Shown piece by piece: positions 53,522 through 61,586 of a DNA stretch of 64,000 nt. The position numbers were made by a program, and so were the translations under genes. Position 1 is the stretch's first letter, and the number at the start of each line of letters is the position of its first letter. Source of the stretch: Bryobacter sp. (lineage in GTDB: Bacteria > Acidobacteriota > Terriglobia > Bryobacterales > Bryobacteraceae); NCBI GenBank assembly GCA_022843625.1, contig JALHNH010000001.1:62001-126000 (forward strand), given 5' to 3'. The notes under the pieces were generated by a model. The model was not told the DNA's origin. It saw nothing but the letters and a program-made list of their open reading frames with translations, and searched no databases.

Positions 53522-55909
53522 TTGAAAGAAGTCTCATCTGGTAGCAACTCCGCTTTGCGAGCCTTGCGCCACCGCAATTTTCAACTCTATGCCGCAGGGC
53601 AGCTGGTTTCTCTCACCGGCTCTTGGGTCCACAACACCGCCCTCAGTTGGCTGGTGTACCGGCTTACACACTCTGAGTGGAAGCTTGGGCTGATGAGCCT
53701 CTTCACCAACCTGCCCATGTTGCTCCTCGGCGTTGTTGGCGGCCTTGCTGCCGACCGATTCACCCGAAAGCATATTGTGTTGACAACTCAGACGATCTTC
53801 CTGGTTCAGGCAGCAGCACTTGCGATTCTGACCTTCACCGGTTGGATTGCCGTCTGGCAGGTCTATTCTCTGGGCTTGCTCTTTGGCTTGGCTAATGCCT
53901 TTGACATCCCAGCCCGCCAGGCGATGATGCTCGACATGTCGAGCCGGGAAGACTTGATCAGCGCCGTAAGTCTGAACTCCCTGATTTTCAATCTGGCTCG
54001 AATTGCAGGTCCGGCCATGGGAGGCCTGGCGCTTGCCGCTGTTGGTGAGGCCTGGTGTTTCTCTTTCAATGCGGTTACCTTCCTTGCCGTCTTGTTCGTT
54101 CTGACTTCGATGCGCATGCCGGCTAAAGCCTCAGGCAGTGGGCCTGCCGCTACTCTGCGCCAAGGCTTCGAGTACGTAAGGGACAATCCGCTTGCCTGGC
54201 GTCTGCTACTGTTGTGCGGATTGATGAATATTGGCTTCAGCGGAGTATTTGTTCTCAATCCCTTCTTTGCCGAAGATCTCTTTGGCCGTGGGGCCTGGGG
54301 ATTAGGCTGTTTGACGGCCTCTATGGGGTGCGGTGCCGTACTCGGTACATATTTACTTGCATCTTCCCGAGACGCAGCAAGCATGCCGCGCATCAGTGTA
54401 GTGAGTGGGCTTGGCTTAGGGTTGGCGCTCATGGCTTATGGAGCAAGCCCTAACTATTGGCTCTCACTCGTGTTGATGGCAATCGCTGGAGGATCCCTGA
54501 TGAGACAAAACGCAGCAACCAATTCCACTTTGCAGTCCTCTGCTCCAGAACTCCTGCGAGGGCGCGTCGTTTCGCTGTTCGGAACCGCCGTTGTGGGCAT
54601 GGCCCCGATTGGCGCAACCCTCTTCGGCGCACTATCGCGCGCGACGGGCGTGCGCACTGCCGCTATCAGTGCTGGCTTGCTTTGCCTGGTCTCCGCTGCG
54701 TGGCTTGGTCGTGGATTGCGCAGGTACGGTGCCCTTGCGCTCTTCCTAATGCCAGCCTTTGGAGCAGACTCTGCGCTCCTTCTCAAGGTGAACCTCTATC
54801 TCAAGGAAGCTTCGGAGATGACGGGCTTTCGTGTCGAGCGTAAGGTTCCAGCCGCAATGATGAGTTCCGCCGAACTCGAGCGCTACCTCAAAGACAAAAT
54901 GAAGGCCGAGGTGAATTCCAGCAAGGTAGATACCGAAGAGCTTGTGCTGCAGATGTTCGGCTTTGCGGCTCCCGATTTCAAGCTCCAGCAAACAACTCTC
55001 GATCTGCTGCAGGAACAGGCCGCAGCTTTCTACGACTTCAAGGCCAAGAAGCTCTATGTCCTCGATCACGTTCAGGAAGGTTTGGGCCCCGAATTGTTGA
55101 TTCATGAACTTGGCCATGCCCTTGCCGATCAGCGTTATGGTTTGAGCAAGTTTCTCAAGGCCGCCAAAGGTGATGATGATGCCGCCTTGGCGCGCATGGC
55201 CGTAATGGAAGGCCAGGCGATGTGGTTGATGGGGGAGCATGCTGCGCGGGAATCCGGCCAGAGCTTGAAGAGTTCTCCTGAGCTGGTGAAACGGCTCAGT
55301 CAGGCTAACGACAGTAATGAGCACAGTTTTCCCGTGATGAAGCGTGTCCCGTTGTATCTGAAAGAGAGTCTTCTCTTTCCCTACTCTTACGGATTCCGAT
55401 TCCAGGCCGCTGTATGTGAAAAGGAACCGGATTGCATGAGCCGTGTATTTGAAAAGCCGCCTGCTTCAAGCGCGCAAGTGATGCATCCTGAGCAATATTT
55501 TGCAGGACTAATGCCAGAAAAAGTTTCGGTTCCTGATCCACCCAAAGGCGCTCGATGGCGCTCACGAGCCGAAGGCACGCTTGGCGAGATCGACATGAGT
55601 ATCCTTCTGAGAACTTTTGGCAAGAAGGCGGAGGGCATCGTTGAAGATTTTCGTGGCGGTTCCTACGAGCTCTACGAAAATCGGAAAACTCGCAACCTTT
55701 TGCTGTCCCATTCGTCGATCTGGAAAGACGAAGCATCGGCTCAGATTTGGCTCGAGGCTTATGGTTCTTTGCTCGCGTCCAAGTGGAAGAAGTTTGAAGT
55801 TCAACAGCGTGGGCCCCGAAGTCTGGAAGGACTGGGGGACCGTGGGGGCTTTCGCCTGCGACGCGATGGCCGTTCGGTCTTCGCCGAGGAAGGGCTTCCG
55901 GTACACTAG
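53522..55909 (+). CDS. MFS transporter fused to a zinc metallopeptidase-like domain
   Basis: 795 residues in one open frame, starting TTG at 53522 (LRALRHRNFQLYAAGQLVS). Residues 1-395 form an MFS transporter of the enterobactin-exporter/MFS_3 type with about eleven or twelve membrane segments (GLAADRFTRKHIV, GPAMGGLALAAVGEAW). Residues 399-417 read like a complete signal peptide (LRRYGALALFLMPAFGADS) beginning at an in-frame TTG at 54716. Residues 420-795 form a soluble domain with HELGH (His528, Glu529, His532) and Glu563 in MEGQAMW, a gluzincin-type zinc site. I know of no such fusion. Alternative: two genes with a missing stop codon between them. Confidence 0.8.
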   Translation: MKEVSSGSNSALRALRHRNFQLYAAGQLVSLTGSWVHNTALSWLVYRLTHSEWKLGLMSLFTNLPMLLLGVVGGLAADRFTRKHIVLTTQTIFLVQAAALAILTFTGWIAVWQVYSLGLLFGLANAFDIPARQAMMLDMSSREDLISAVSLNSLIFNLARIAGPAMGGLALAAVGEAWCFSFNAVTFLAVLFVLTSMRMPAKASGSGPAATLRQGFEYVRDNPLAWRLLLLCGLMNIGFSGVFVLNPFFAEDLFGRGAWGLGCLTASMGCGAVLGTYLLASSRDAASMPRISVVSGLGLGLALMAYGASPNYWLSLVLMAIAGGSLMRQNAATNSTLQSSAPELLRGRVVSLFGTAVVGMAPIGATLFGALSRATGVRTAAISAGLLCLVSAAWLGRGLRRYGALALFLMPAFGADSALLLKVNLYLKEASEMTGFRVERKVPAAMMSSAELERYLKDKMKAEVNSSKVDTEELVLQMFGFAAPDFKLQQTTLDLLQEQAAAFYDFKAKKLYVLDHVQEGLGPELLIHELGHALADQRYGLSKFLKAAKGDDDAALARMAVMEGQAMWLMGEHAARESGQSLKSSPELVKRLSQANDSNEHSFPVMKRVPLYLKESLLFPYSYGFRFQAAVCEKEPDCMSRVFEKPPASSAQVMHPEQYFAGLMPEKVSVPDPPKGARWRSRAEGTLGEIDMSILLRTFGKKAEGIVEDFRGGSYELYENRKTRNLLLSHSSIWKDEASAQIWLEAYGSLLASKWKKFEVQQRGPRSLEGLGDRGGFRLRRDGRSVFAEEGLPVH

Positions 55910-55932
55910 AAAATATGTTCGAGGTAAATGCG

Positions 55933-56520
55933 ATGCGAGTACCCATGACCAAAATACTGGTCCTTTCCTTATTGAGTGCTGGGCTGATGCTTGGGGCAAC
56001 AATCCCGAGACAATCTCCCGAATACGGATTTGAAGTTCCCGGCGGAAAGCAGGTGCTGCTCAGCCAGCATAAGGGCAAAGTGATCATGATGGGCTTCTAC
56101 CTGACCACTTGTTCGCACTGCAAAGACACCGTCAAGATCATCGAGAAACTTTACAAGCAGTATGGGGCTCAGGGTTTTCAACCTCTGGGTGTTTGCATCA
56201 ACGACATGGCCAAGATGTTGACCCCTGATTTCATTCGCGAACAGGGCGCGACTTTTCCGATCGGTTATGGAGCGAGAGATTCCGCCTACGAGTACCTGCA
56301 GCATCCAACCTTGCTGCAGCTCTACATGCCTGCCCTTCTCATGATCGACCGCAAGGGCCAGATCATCTCGCAGCACATGGGCGGCGATTTGATTTTCGGT
56401 AAAGACCTCGCCGAGCGTGAGAGGAATTTGCGCAAGCTGATCGAAGACACATTGAAGAAGCCCGGCGCTTCCGCTGCACCCGCCAAGAAGACCACCGCTA
56501 CCAAGAAAGCGAGCGAATAG
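55933..56520 (+). CDS. Exported TlpA-like thioredoxin-fold protein
   Basis: 195 residues from the ATG at 55933, with GAGG 8 nt upstream; an ATG at 55915 also lies in frame. Leader: RVPMTKILVLSLLSAGLML. The thioredoxin fold has a CSHC redox site (Cys60, Cys63), FYLTTCSHCKDTVKIIEKL, and the cis-proline region LYMPALLMIDRKG. A lysine/alanine-rich tail ends the protein. It probably reduces or exchanges disulfides in the periplasm. A second thioredoxin gene follows after 2 bp. Confidence 0.88.
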   Translation: MRVPMTKILVLSLLSAGLMLGATIPRQSPEYGFEVPGGKQVLLSQHKGKVIMMGFYLTTCSHCKDTVKIIEKLYKQYGAQGFQPLGVCINDMAKMLTPDFIREQGATFPIGYGARDSAYEYLQHPTLLQLYMPALLMIDRKGQIISQHMGGDLIFGKDLAERERNLRKLIEDTLKKPGASAAPAKKTTATKKASE

Positions 56521-56522
56521 TC

Positions 56523-57035
56523 ATGACCCGTAGAGGACTGATCCTGAGCGCAACGGCTCTCGCCGCGCAAACCACAAAAAAGCCCGCAGGCCCATCACTG
56601 ACCATCGGTCTTCCTGGTGGCAAGTCTATGAAGACCAGCCAGATGGTGGGCGGTCCCTTTGCCGTAACGATCTTCAAGACTACTTGCCCTCATTGCCAGA
56701 AGTCGCTCCCGATCATGGAGAAGGTGATGAAGGAGTTTTCCGCTAAGGGCTTTCGTGCAGTAGCCGTTGCGGTTGACCAGAATCCCGAGCCGCTGGTGCG
56801 CGACTTCGCTAAGAACTACAAGATCAGCTTCCCCCTTGGCTGGGCTTCGATCGATGACATTTGCAAGTTCCTGGACCTCAAGCCCGAACAGCTCTATGTC
56901 CCGGCCTTGATGGTCTTTGACCGCACTGGCAAGGTGCGTGGCCGCTACCCGGGTGGAGATGCTTTCTTCAATATGGAAGAAGCCAACCTTCGCAATCTGG
57001 TGGAGATGCTGGCTAAGGAAACCAAGAAGTCCTGA
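56523..57035 (+). CDS. Exported TlpA-like thioredoxin-fold protein
   Basis: 170 residues. The leader has a twin-arginine-like start (MTRRGLILSATALAAQ). The thioredoxin site is CPHC (Cys55, Cys58) in FKTTCPHCQKSLPIMEKV, and YVPALMVFDRTG holds the cis-proline. It is clearly related in layout to the thioredoxin protein before it, from which it is separated by 2 bp, so the pair is probably a duplication. Its stop overlaps the chromate transporter start (TGATG). A role in periplasmic thiol balance, perhaps against metal or oxidative stress, fits the neighbours. Confidence 0.88.
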   Translation: MTRRGLILSATALAAQTTKKPAGPSLTIGLPGGKSMKTSQMVGGPFAVTIFKTTCPHCQKSLPIMEKVMKEFSAKGFRAVAVAVDQNPEPLVRDFAKNYKISFPLGWASIDDICKFLDLKPEQLYVPALMVFDRTGKVRGRYPGGDAFFNMEEANLRNLVEMLAKETKKS

Positions 57036-57583
57036 TGTCCGGGCGGCCGGCTCTTGGAGAACTCTGCCGCCTTGTTCTTAAACACGCTTCCTTCACGGTT
57101 GGAGGCGGAAGTGTAACTGTAGTCGCTATGGAGCGGGACTTCGTCGAGTCCACCAGGTGGATGTCTCTCGATCGCTTTCGAACCATCTATGGCATCGCCC
57201 GCATCACCCCTGGCACCAGCATCCTTGCTCTAGTTACCGGTATTGGCTGGGATTTCTATCGCTGGCCGGGCGCGCTTCTGGCACTGTCTCTGAGCGCGAT
57301 CCCCGGCAGTATTGTTGCTGCTATGCTTGCCGCTGTCTATGTTCAACTCTATGAGAACGAGATGGCGAGGCGATTTCTTGCCGGCACCGCTGCTGCTGTC
57401 TGTGGACTGATTGGCGCAAGCATCTGGCGCATGTTGCAGCCTTATCTAAAGACTGAGCAATTATCGAGTACGCTGGTTGTGTTCGCCGTGGTGCTGGTGC
57501 TTTCGTTCTATGGCTTCAGCCCCTTCCCGATTTTCATTGGTTTAGGTGTGGCGGGATTCTTTCTGCATGGGGCCAAGTCATGA
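57035..57583 (+). CDS. Chromate transporter family protein, first half (CHR)
   Basis: 182 residues, about five or six membrane segments. The CHR-domain signature is LKHASFTVGGGSVTVVAMERDFVE and WMSLDRFRTIYGIARITPGTS; the usual PGP reads PGT here. Short-chain CHR proteins are encoded as pairs whose products face opposite ways and form one transporter for chromate or a similar oxyanion, exporting it. It overlaps the preceding thioredoxin stop and the following half by 4 bp, so all four genes are co-translated. Confidence 0.88.
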   Translation: MSGRPALGELCRLVLKHASFTVGGGSVTVVAMERDFVESTRWMSLDRFRTIYGIARITPGTSILALVTGIGWDFYRWPGALLALSLSAIPGSIVAAMLAAVYVQLYENEMARRFLAGTAAAVCGLIGASIWRMLQPYLKTEQLSSTLVVFAVVLVLSFYGFSPFPIFIGLGVAGFFLHGAKS

Positions 57584-58095
57584 TTGCCAAGCTCCTCCTG
57601 CTGTACTGGACGCTGCTGCAATCGATGCTGAGTTCTTTCTCCGGCCTTTCGAGTCTTCCAGTGATTCGACATGAACTGGTGGAAGAGCGCCACTGGATTG
57701 ACGATAGCCAACTGAACGCTGCGGTGATGATCGGCCGTTCGACGCCTGGCCCGATGGGCGTCTATGTCGTCTGTGTTGGCTACTTTGTCGCAGGATATTC
57801 CGGCGCTGCGGTTGGCATGCTTGCCATGGCGACTCCGGCTCTACTGATTCTTTTGCTGCTGCGGCTTTTGGGCAATCGTGTGGACGATCCGCGCGTGAAG
57901 AATGCCGTGCGCTATGTGATTGTTGGCGGCTCGGCTCTGAGCGCGTTTACGCTATTCAAGATGGGTGAATCGGCCCTGACCGCCTGGTGGTGGGTTGTGC
58001 TTGCGATCCTCGCTGCAGTGCTTCTTTTGCGCTCCCGTTTGAGTACGATCTGGATTGTACTTGGAGCCGGAGCAGTGGGTGTAATGGTAAAGTAA
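57580..58095 (+). CDS. Chromate transporter family protein, second half (CHR)
   Basis: 171 residues, about five or six membrane segments. The CHR signature is MLSSFSGLSSLPVIRHELVE, then WIDDSQLNAAVMIGRSTPGPMG with the standard PGP. It overlaps the first half by 4 bp, and the two should form one antiparallel transporter. Real chromate export is not certain; many CHR proteins have no tested substrate. The tRNA-Arg gene starts 10 bp after its stop, which is unusually close. Confidence 0.88.
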   Translation: MIAKLLLLYWTLLQSMLSSFSGLSSLPVIRHELVEERHWIDDSQLNAAVMIGRSTPGPMGVYVVCVGYFVAGYSGAAVGMLAMATPALLILLLLRLLGNRVDDPRVKNAVRYVIVGGSALSAFTLFKMGESALTAWWWVVLAILAAVLLLRSRLSTIWIVLGAGAVGVMVK

Positions 58096-58105
58096 AGAAG
58101 TTAGC

Positions 58106-58183
58106 GCGCCCGTAGCTCAGCCCGGATAGAGCGTTTGCCTCCGAAGCAAAAGGCCACATGTTCGAATCATGTCGGGCGCACCA
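58106..58183 (+). tRNA. tRNA-Arg (anticodon CCG)
   Basis: A full cloverleaf is visible: acceptor arms GCGCCCG (58106-58112) and CGGGCGC (58173-58179), D-arm GCTC/GAGC, anticodon stem TTTGC/GCAAA with loop CTCCGAA and anticodon CCG, T-arm ACATG/CATGT with loop TTCGAAT, discriminator A and encoded CCA at 58181-58183. It reads CGG arginine codons. Its 3' end is repeated at 61397-61422, as expected for a tRNA used as an integration site. Confidence 0.95.
58158..58183 (+). repeat. Direct repeat copy 1 (3' end of tRNA-Arg), candidate attachment site
   Basis: The last 26 bases of the tRNA gene (second half of the T-stem through CCA) recur at 61397-61422 with one mismatch (catg versus cctg). Integrases of the tyrosine type commonly use exactly this part of a tRNA as the crossover site, restoring the gene on integration. 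Confidence 0.7.
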
Positions 58184-58402
58184 CTTAAACCCTTTATTTG
58201 GCCTTCTTACGCACCCAGCGTCCTTCAATTTCAGAACGATCATGGTCTTGTCGTACTGAGAGAAAACGGCCATCATTTGCCGGAATGTCCTCCTGCTAGG
58301 GGATGCGGGAAGGTGCTTGAGTTGACATTGCCGCTAATTCAGATTGCCGAGGGTTCTCGTGCAAGTGATGAGCGGCAAGCAATCAAGGCGCTTTTGCTTG
58401 TC
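58184..58402. other. Intergenic stretch after the tRNA, no gene recognised
   Basis: 219 bp between the tRNA and the end of the repeat-protein gene. A frame is open through it on the plus strand (from 58169 to 58420) but it starts inside the tRNA and resembles no family I know. It could be a remnant of a mobile-element gene. Confidence 0.4.
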
Positions 58403-60946
58403 CTAGGGAGACGAAGTTAACGGAAGCGTGCGTGCGGGTGCGCTTCTCCACCGAACATAGTTAAAACTCGAGCGGTAATTCTGAGAGAATTGTTTGCCAG
58501 ACCAGAAGATTGCCTGCAGGACGCCCCCGGCGAATATTTGATCGCCGCGCTCCTGGTATTTGGCTTCTCCGGTTCGCTGCCAAAGCCAGGCGTAGGCCGG
58601 AGCAATGAGAAGGCTTAGATCCGATCCGGCCACAGTGGAATAATAGGAGTCGAGATAAAAGGCATTGCCGTTAGGAAGCCACGCCCGGTTCCATAACTCT
58701 TCTGCTGCAAGTGCAATGGCCGGTGGAATTCGAGGATCGGCCGTTGCCGCATAGTATTCGATTAGAGCCTCCATTGTTAAACCAACCATGAAGGGAGCCA
58801 GAGTGGGGCAGGTTTTTGATACAAACCATTGATCGATGTGTCCGAGCGCGAAGTTTACAGAGGCGGCCAGAAGGGGATTGCGCGGCTCTCCGATCGCCTC
58901 AGCAGCAAGATAAGTGGTCATCATGTAGGCCGTTTCACGGCTGGTGATACAGTCTGTACCGCCCCCGACAGCGGCAGCGGCAGAATTGTAAGCCAATTTC
59001 TGTATGGCCGTCTTGGACAAGCTGTTGCCAGACCTCCGATAATCAGCCAAGAGACCGTGAGGAAAGATCCTCCATGGATTCAACGCGCCCACGGGCCAAC
59101 TGGCTCCTGCGGTAACAGTCAGCACCCAGTTTCGATAGGCTTGATTAGAATAACCGGCACAGGTGAGCCAGGACGGATTTTTCGTATATTCGGCGATTTG
59201 CGAATATACATGCGCACCGTCGTAGTACCAGACGTTACCCTCTGTCGTGACTCCCCCAGCTCCTATTGCGCTATTGATCTCTGATTCACTGCAAAACCGT
59301 GTGGCATTCGCAGTCATGTTGCTCTCCCAAGTCTTAAGTTGAGGAATCGGCAACGGAGCGACCGGAATAATTGGCACGTCTCCACTCCCAAAAAAGATTC
59401 CTTCAATGACGGAATTGGTAGTGAGCCCCGTGGCACGGATTCTGACTTTGCCGCTCAGATTCCAAACCAGATACTGGCCATTGTAAAAGCTGCTGATCGT
59501 ACGCTTGTCCAGTACGTTGTTATTGGAATCCAGAATTTCGACGGATTGGGTTCGAGGCCCATTGTTATCCCAATCCAGGCAATAAATAGCAACCTGGTGC
59601 GTCAGAGTGTCGGTGAAATTCAGGTCGATGATCGTGGTCGGGTATCCGTACCAGGTGGAAGCGATCCGGCCTGTTCCATTCGCTTTTTCAAGCGCACGTG
59701 TTTCAGAAGTGTTGGTGGTCCATGTCCAATTATTGGAGGGAACTGTCGGAGTTACATACGTCGGGTTCTTTGCGCCATCGCCTGCCAGGCGGTAACCATC
59801 TTGCCCATAGGCCGACTTCCAATTTCCCTGCGTGGTCGCATCGACCTTCACAAACGTGGCCGTTGCGCCCGCCGCAGGAACCCCTCCAAAAAAGATTCCT
59901 TCAATGACGGAATTGGTAGTGAGCCCCGTGGCACGGATACTGACCCTGCCGCTCAGATTCCAAACCAGATACTGGCCATTGTAAAAGCTACTGATCGTAC
60001 GCTTGTCCAGTACGTTGTTATTGGAATCCAGAATTTCGACGGATTGCGTTCGAGGCCCATTGTTATCCCAATCCAGGCAATAAATCGCAACCTGGTGCGT
60101 CAGGGCGTCAGTGAAATTCAGGTCGATGATCGTGGTCGGGTATCCATACCAGGTGGAAGCGATCCGGCCTGTTCCACTCGCTTTTTCAAGCGCACGTGTT
60201 TCAGAAGTGTTCGTGGTCCATGTCCAAGTATTTGAGGGGACTGTCGGAGTTACATACGCCGGGTTCTTTACGCCATCGCCTGCCAGGCGGTAACCATCTT
60301 GCCCATAGGCCGACTTCCAATTTCCCTGCGTGGTCGAATCGACCTTCACAAACGCGGCCGTTGCGCCCGTCCCGACGACCCCTCCAAAAAAGATTCCTTC
60401 AATGACCGAATTGGTGGTGAGCCCCGTGGCACGGATCTTGACCCTGCCGCTCAGATTCCAGACCAGATACTGGCCATTGTAGAAGCTGCTGATCGTACGC
60501 TTGTCCAGTACGTTGTTATTGGAATCCAGAATTTCGACGGATTGGGTTCGAGGCCCATTGTTATCCCAGTCCAGGCAATAAATAGCAACCTGGTGCGTCA
60601 GGGCGTCAGTGAAATTCAGGTCGATGATCGTGGTCGGGTACCCATACCAGGTGGAAGCGATCCGCCCTGTTCCATTCGCTTTTTCAAGCGCACGTGTTTC
60701 GGAAGTGTTCGTGGTCCATGTCCAATTATTGGAGGGGATTGTCGGAGTTACATACGTCGGGTTCTTGGCCCCATCTCCCGCGATGATGTAGCCATCCGCC
60801 CCGTATTTTCCTTTCCAACTGCCCTGCGTAGCGGTGTCGAGACTTAGGAAGCTGGCGGTTTGACTGGATGCCACGATAGAGAGGACATTTAGCAAGAAGA
60901 GATGGACGAAAATTCTACGCAGACTTGGCAACTGGTGATTTCTCAT
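58403..60946 (-). CDS. Secreted protein with three tandem beta-rich domains and a helical C-terminal domain
   Basis: 847 residues with a leader (HQLPSLRRIFVHLFLLNVL). Residues about 29-530 hold three copies of a 166-residue domain, almost identical to one another, with GDGAKNPTYVTPTVP, RIASTWYGYPTTIIDLNF, QVAIYCLDWDNNGPRTQSVE and VLDKRTISSFYNGQYLVWN. The pattern suggests a jelly-roll, probably carbohydrate-binding. Residues about 545-847 are helical with repeated Tyr/Trp patches (RNWVLTVTAGASWPVGAL), like an alpha/alpha toroid or a glycan lyase-like fold; no catalytic motif is recognised. It is the only clear gene between the tRNA-derived direct repeats. Confidence 0.8.
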   Translation of the reverse strand: MRNHQLPSLRRIFVHLFLLNVLSIVASSQTASFLSLDTATQGSWKGKYGADGYIIAGDGAKNPTYVTPTIPSNNWTWTTNTSETRALEKANGTGRIASTWYGYPTTIIDLNFTDALTHQVAIYCLDWDNNGPRTQSVEILDSNNNVLDKRTISSFYNGQYLVWNLSGRVKIRATGLTTNSVIEGIFFGGVVGTGATAAFVKVDSTTQGNWKSAYGQDGYRLAGDGVKNPAYVTPTVPSNTWTWTTNTSETRALEKASGTGRIASTWYGYPTTIIDLNFTDALTHQVAIYCLDWDNNGPRTQSVEILDSNNNVLDKRTISSFYNGQYLVWNLSGRVSIRATGLTTNSVIEGIFFGGVPAAGATATFVKVDATTQGNWKSAYGQDGYRLAGDGAKNPTYVTPTVPSNNWTWTTNTSETRALEKANGTGRIASTWYGYPTTIIDLNFTDTLTHQVAIYCLDWDNNGPRTQSVEILDSNNNVLDKRTISSFYNGQYLVWNLSGKVRIRATGLTTNSVIEGIFFGSGDVPIIPVAPLPIPQLKTWESNMTANATRFCSESEINSAIGAGGVTTEGNVWYYDGAHVYSQIAEYTKNPSWLTCAGYSNQAYRNWVLTVTAGASWPVGALNPWRIFPHGLLADYRRSGNSLSKTAIQKLAYNSAAAAVGGGTDCITSRETAYMMTTYLAAEAIGEPRNPLLAASVNFALGHIDQWFVSKTCPTLAPFMVGLTMEALIEYYAATADPRIPPAIALAAEELWNRAWLPNGNAFYLDSYYSTVAGSDLSLLIAPAYAWLWQRTGEAKYQERGDQIFAGGVLQAIFWSGKQFSQNYRSSFNYVRWRSAPARTLPLTSSP
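59390..60883 (-). repeat. Three 498-bp tandem repeats within the secreted-protein gene
   Basis: Units are about 59390-59887, 59888-60385 and 60386-60883. The same sequences (such as the aaaaaagattcc block) recur at exactly 498-bp spacing, and long stretches are identical between units. The outermost (N-terminal) unit has diverged more at its start. The frame is kept (166 codons), so copy number can vary without frameshift. Confidence 0.88.
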
Positions 60947-61396
60947 GCGGGAATCCCTCCGATGCAGAAAGATCGGCAGATCGGGGAATGATAATTATTA
61001 CCAAATAGCCTTAGTACTATACCTAAATTAATGAAGGGCCCGCTGCAGCACACTCGGGCGGAAGCTCCGAAATTCTTTACAGGAATGAATAGAGCCGATC
61101 GACCCACAGCCAGCTGTCCCGCTTTGACAACCTTTGCTAAATTGTAAAAGAGTCCATGGAATCTTATACTTAGTGGGGTAGCTAAGGATTCTCGGTGGTG
61201 TTTTAGCCAGCAGTGCGGACATTCCACATATCCGCTGAATTGCTTTCTTCTTTTTCTCAAAGTGACCCGATGATCTGGGTTGATGGGCATAGTACTTATA
61301 TGACTCTCCTAGTCGTCCAGTTGGAGACAAAGCACGCTCTTGTTTGTTACGAGGTTGACGAAATAAATTGTTCTTGGCCAACTGGCGATCCGGCGA
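60947..61396. other. AT-rich non-coding stretch upstream of the secreted-protein gene
   Basis: 450 bp with no convincing gene. The first part (about 60985-61030) is distinctly AT-rich (ataattattac, acctaaattaat) and probably holds the promoter of the secreted-protein gene reading leftwards. Short open frames on both strands have no leader, RBS or family resemblance. It ends at the second tRNA-derived repeat. Confidence 0.5.
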
Positions 61397-61422
61397 ATGT
61401 TCGAATCCTGTCGGGCGCACCA
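61397..61422 (+). repeat. Direct repeat copy 2: fragment of tRNA-Arg 3' end
   Basis: 26 bases matching 25 of the last 26 bases of the tRNA-Arg gene at 58158-58183, including CCA. Upstream bases do not form a tRNA (no acceptor or anticodon arm), so this is a fragment, not a gene. It lies 3239 bp after copy 1 in the same orientation and probably marks the far end of an integrated segment. Confidence 0.72.
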
Positions 61423-61586
61423 TCTCTCCTCCAGCTCCATCCAGCCGATTCAATTTTCTGATTTGCCTCAAGCATGGCAGCGCCTTAACCTGAAGTAGCG
61501 GAACACGTATTTCCTTCTGCAAATCCCCCCGTCTTATTGAACCCTGCCGTTCTCGATTTTCAATCCATTTGAAATGCGAGGCAATC

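Noticed and set aside
57956..58276. Minus-strand open frame running through the tRNA
   Set aside because: It crosses tRNA-Arg and gives the typical meaningless translation of a tRNA complement; no RBS or motif.
59339..60847. Several plus-strand open frames with repeated sequence
   Set aside because: They are the reverse complement of the three tandem repeats of the minus-strand secreted protein; the repetition comes from that gene.
61213..61461. Plus-strand open frame across the second tRNA fragment
   Set aside because: It spans the repeat fragment, lacks an RBS and any motif, and is in a poorly coding region.
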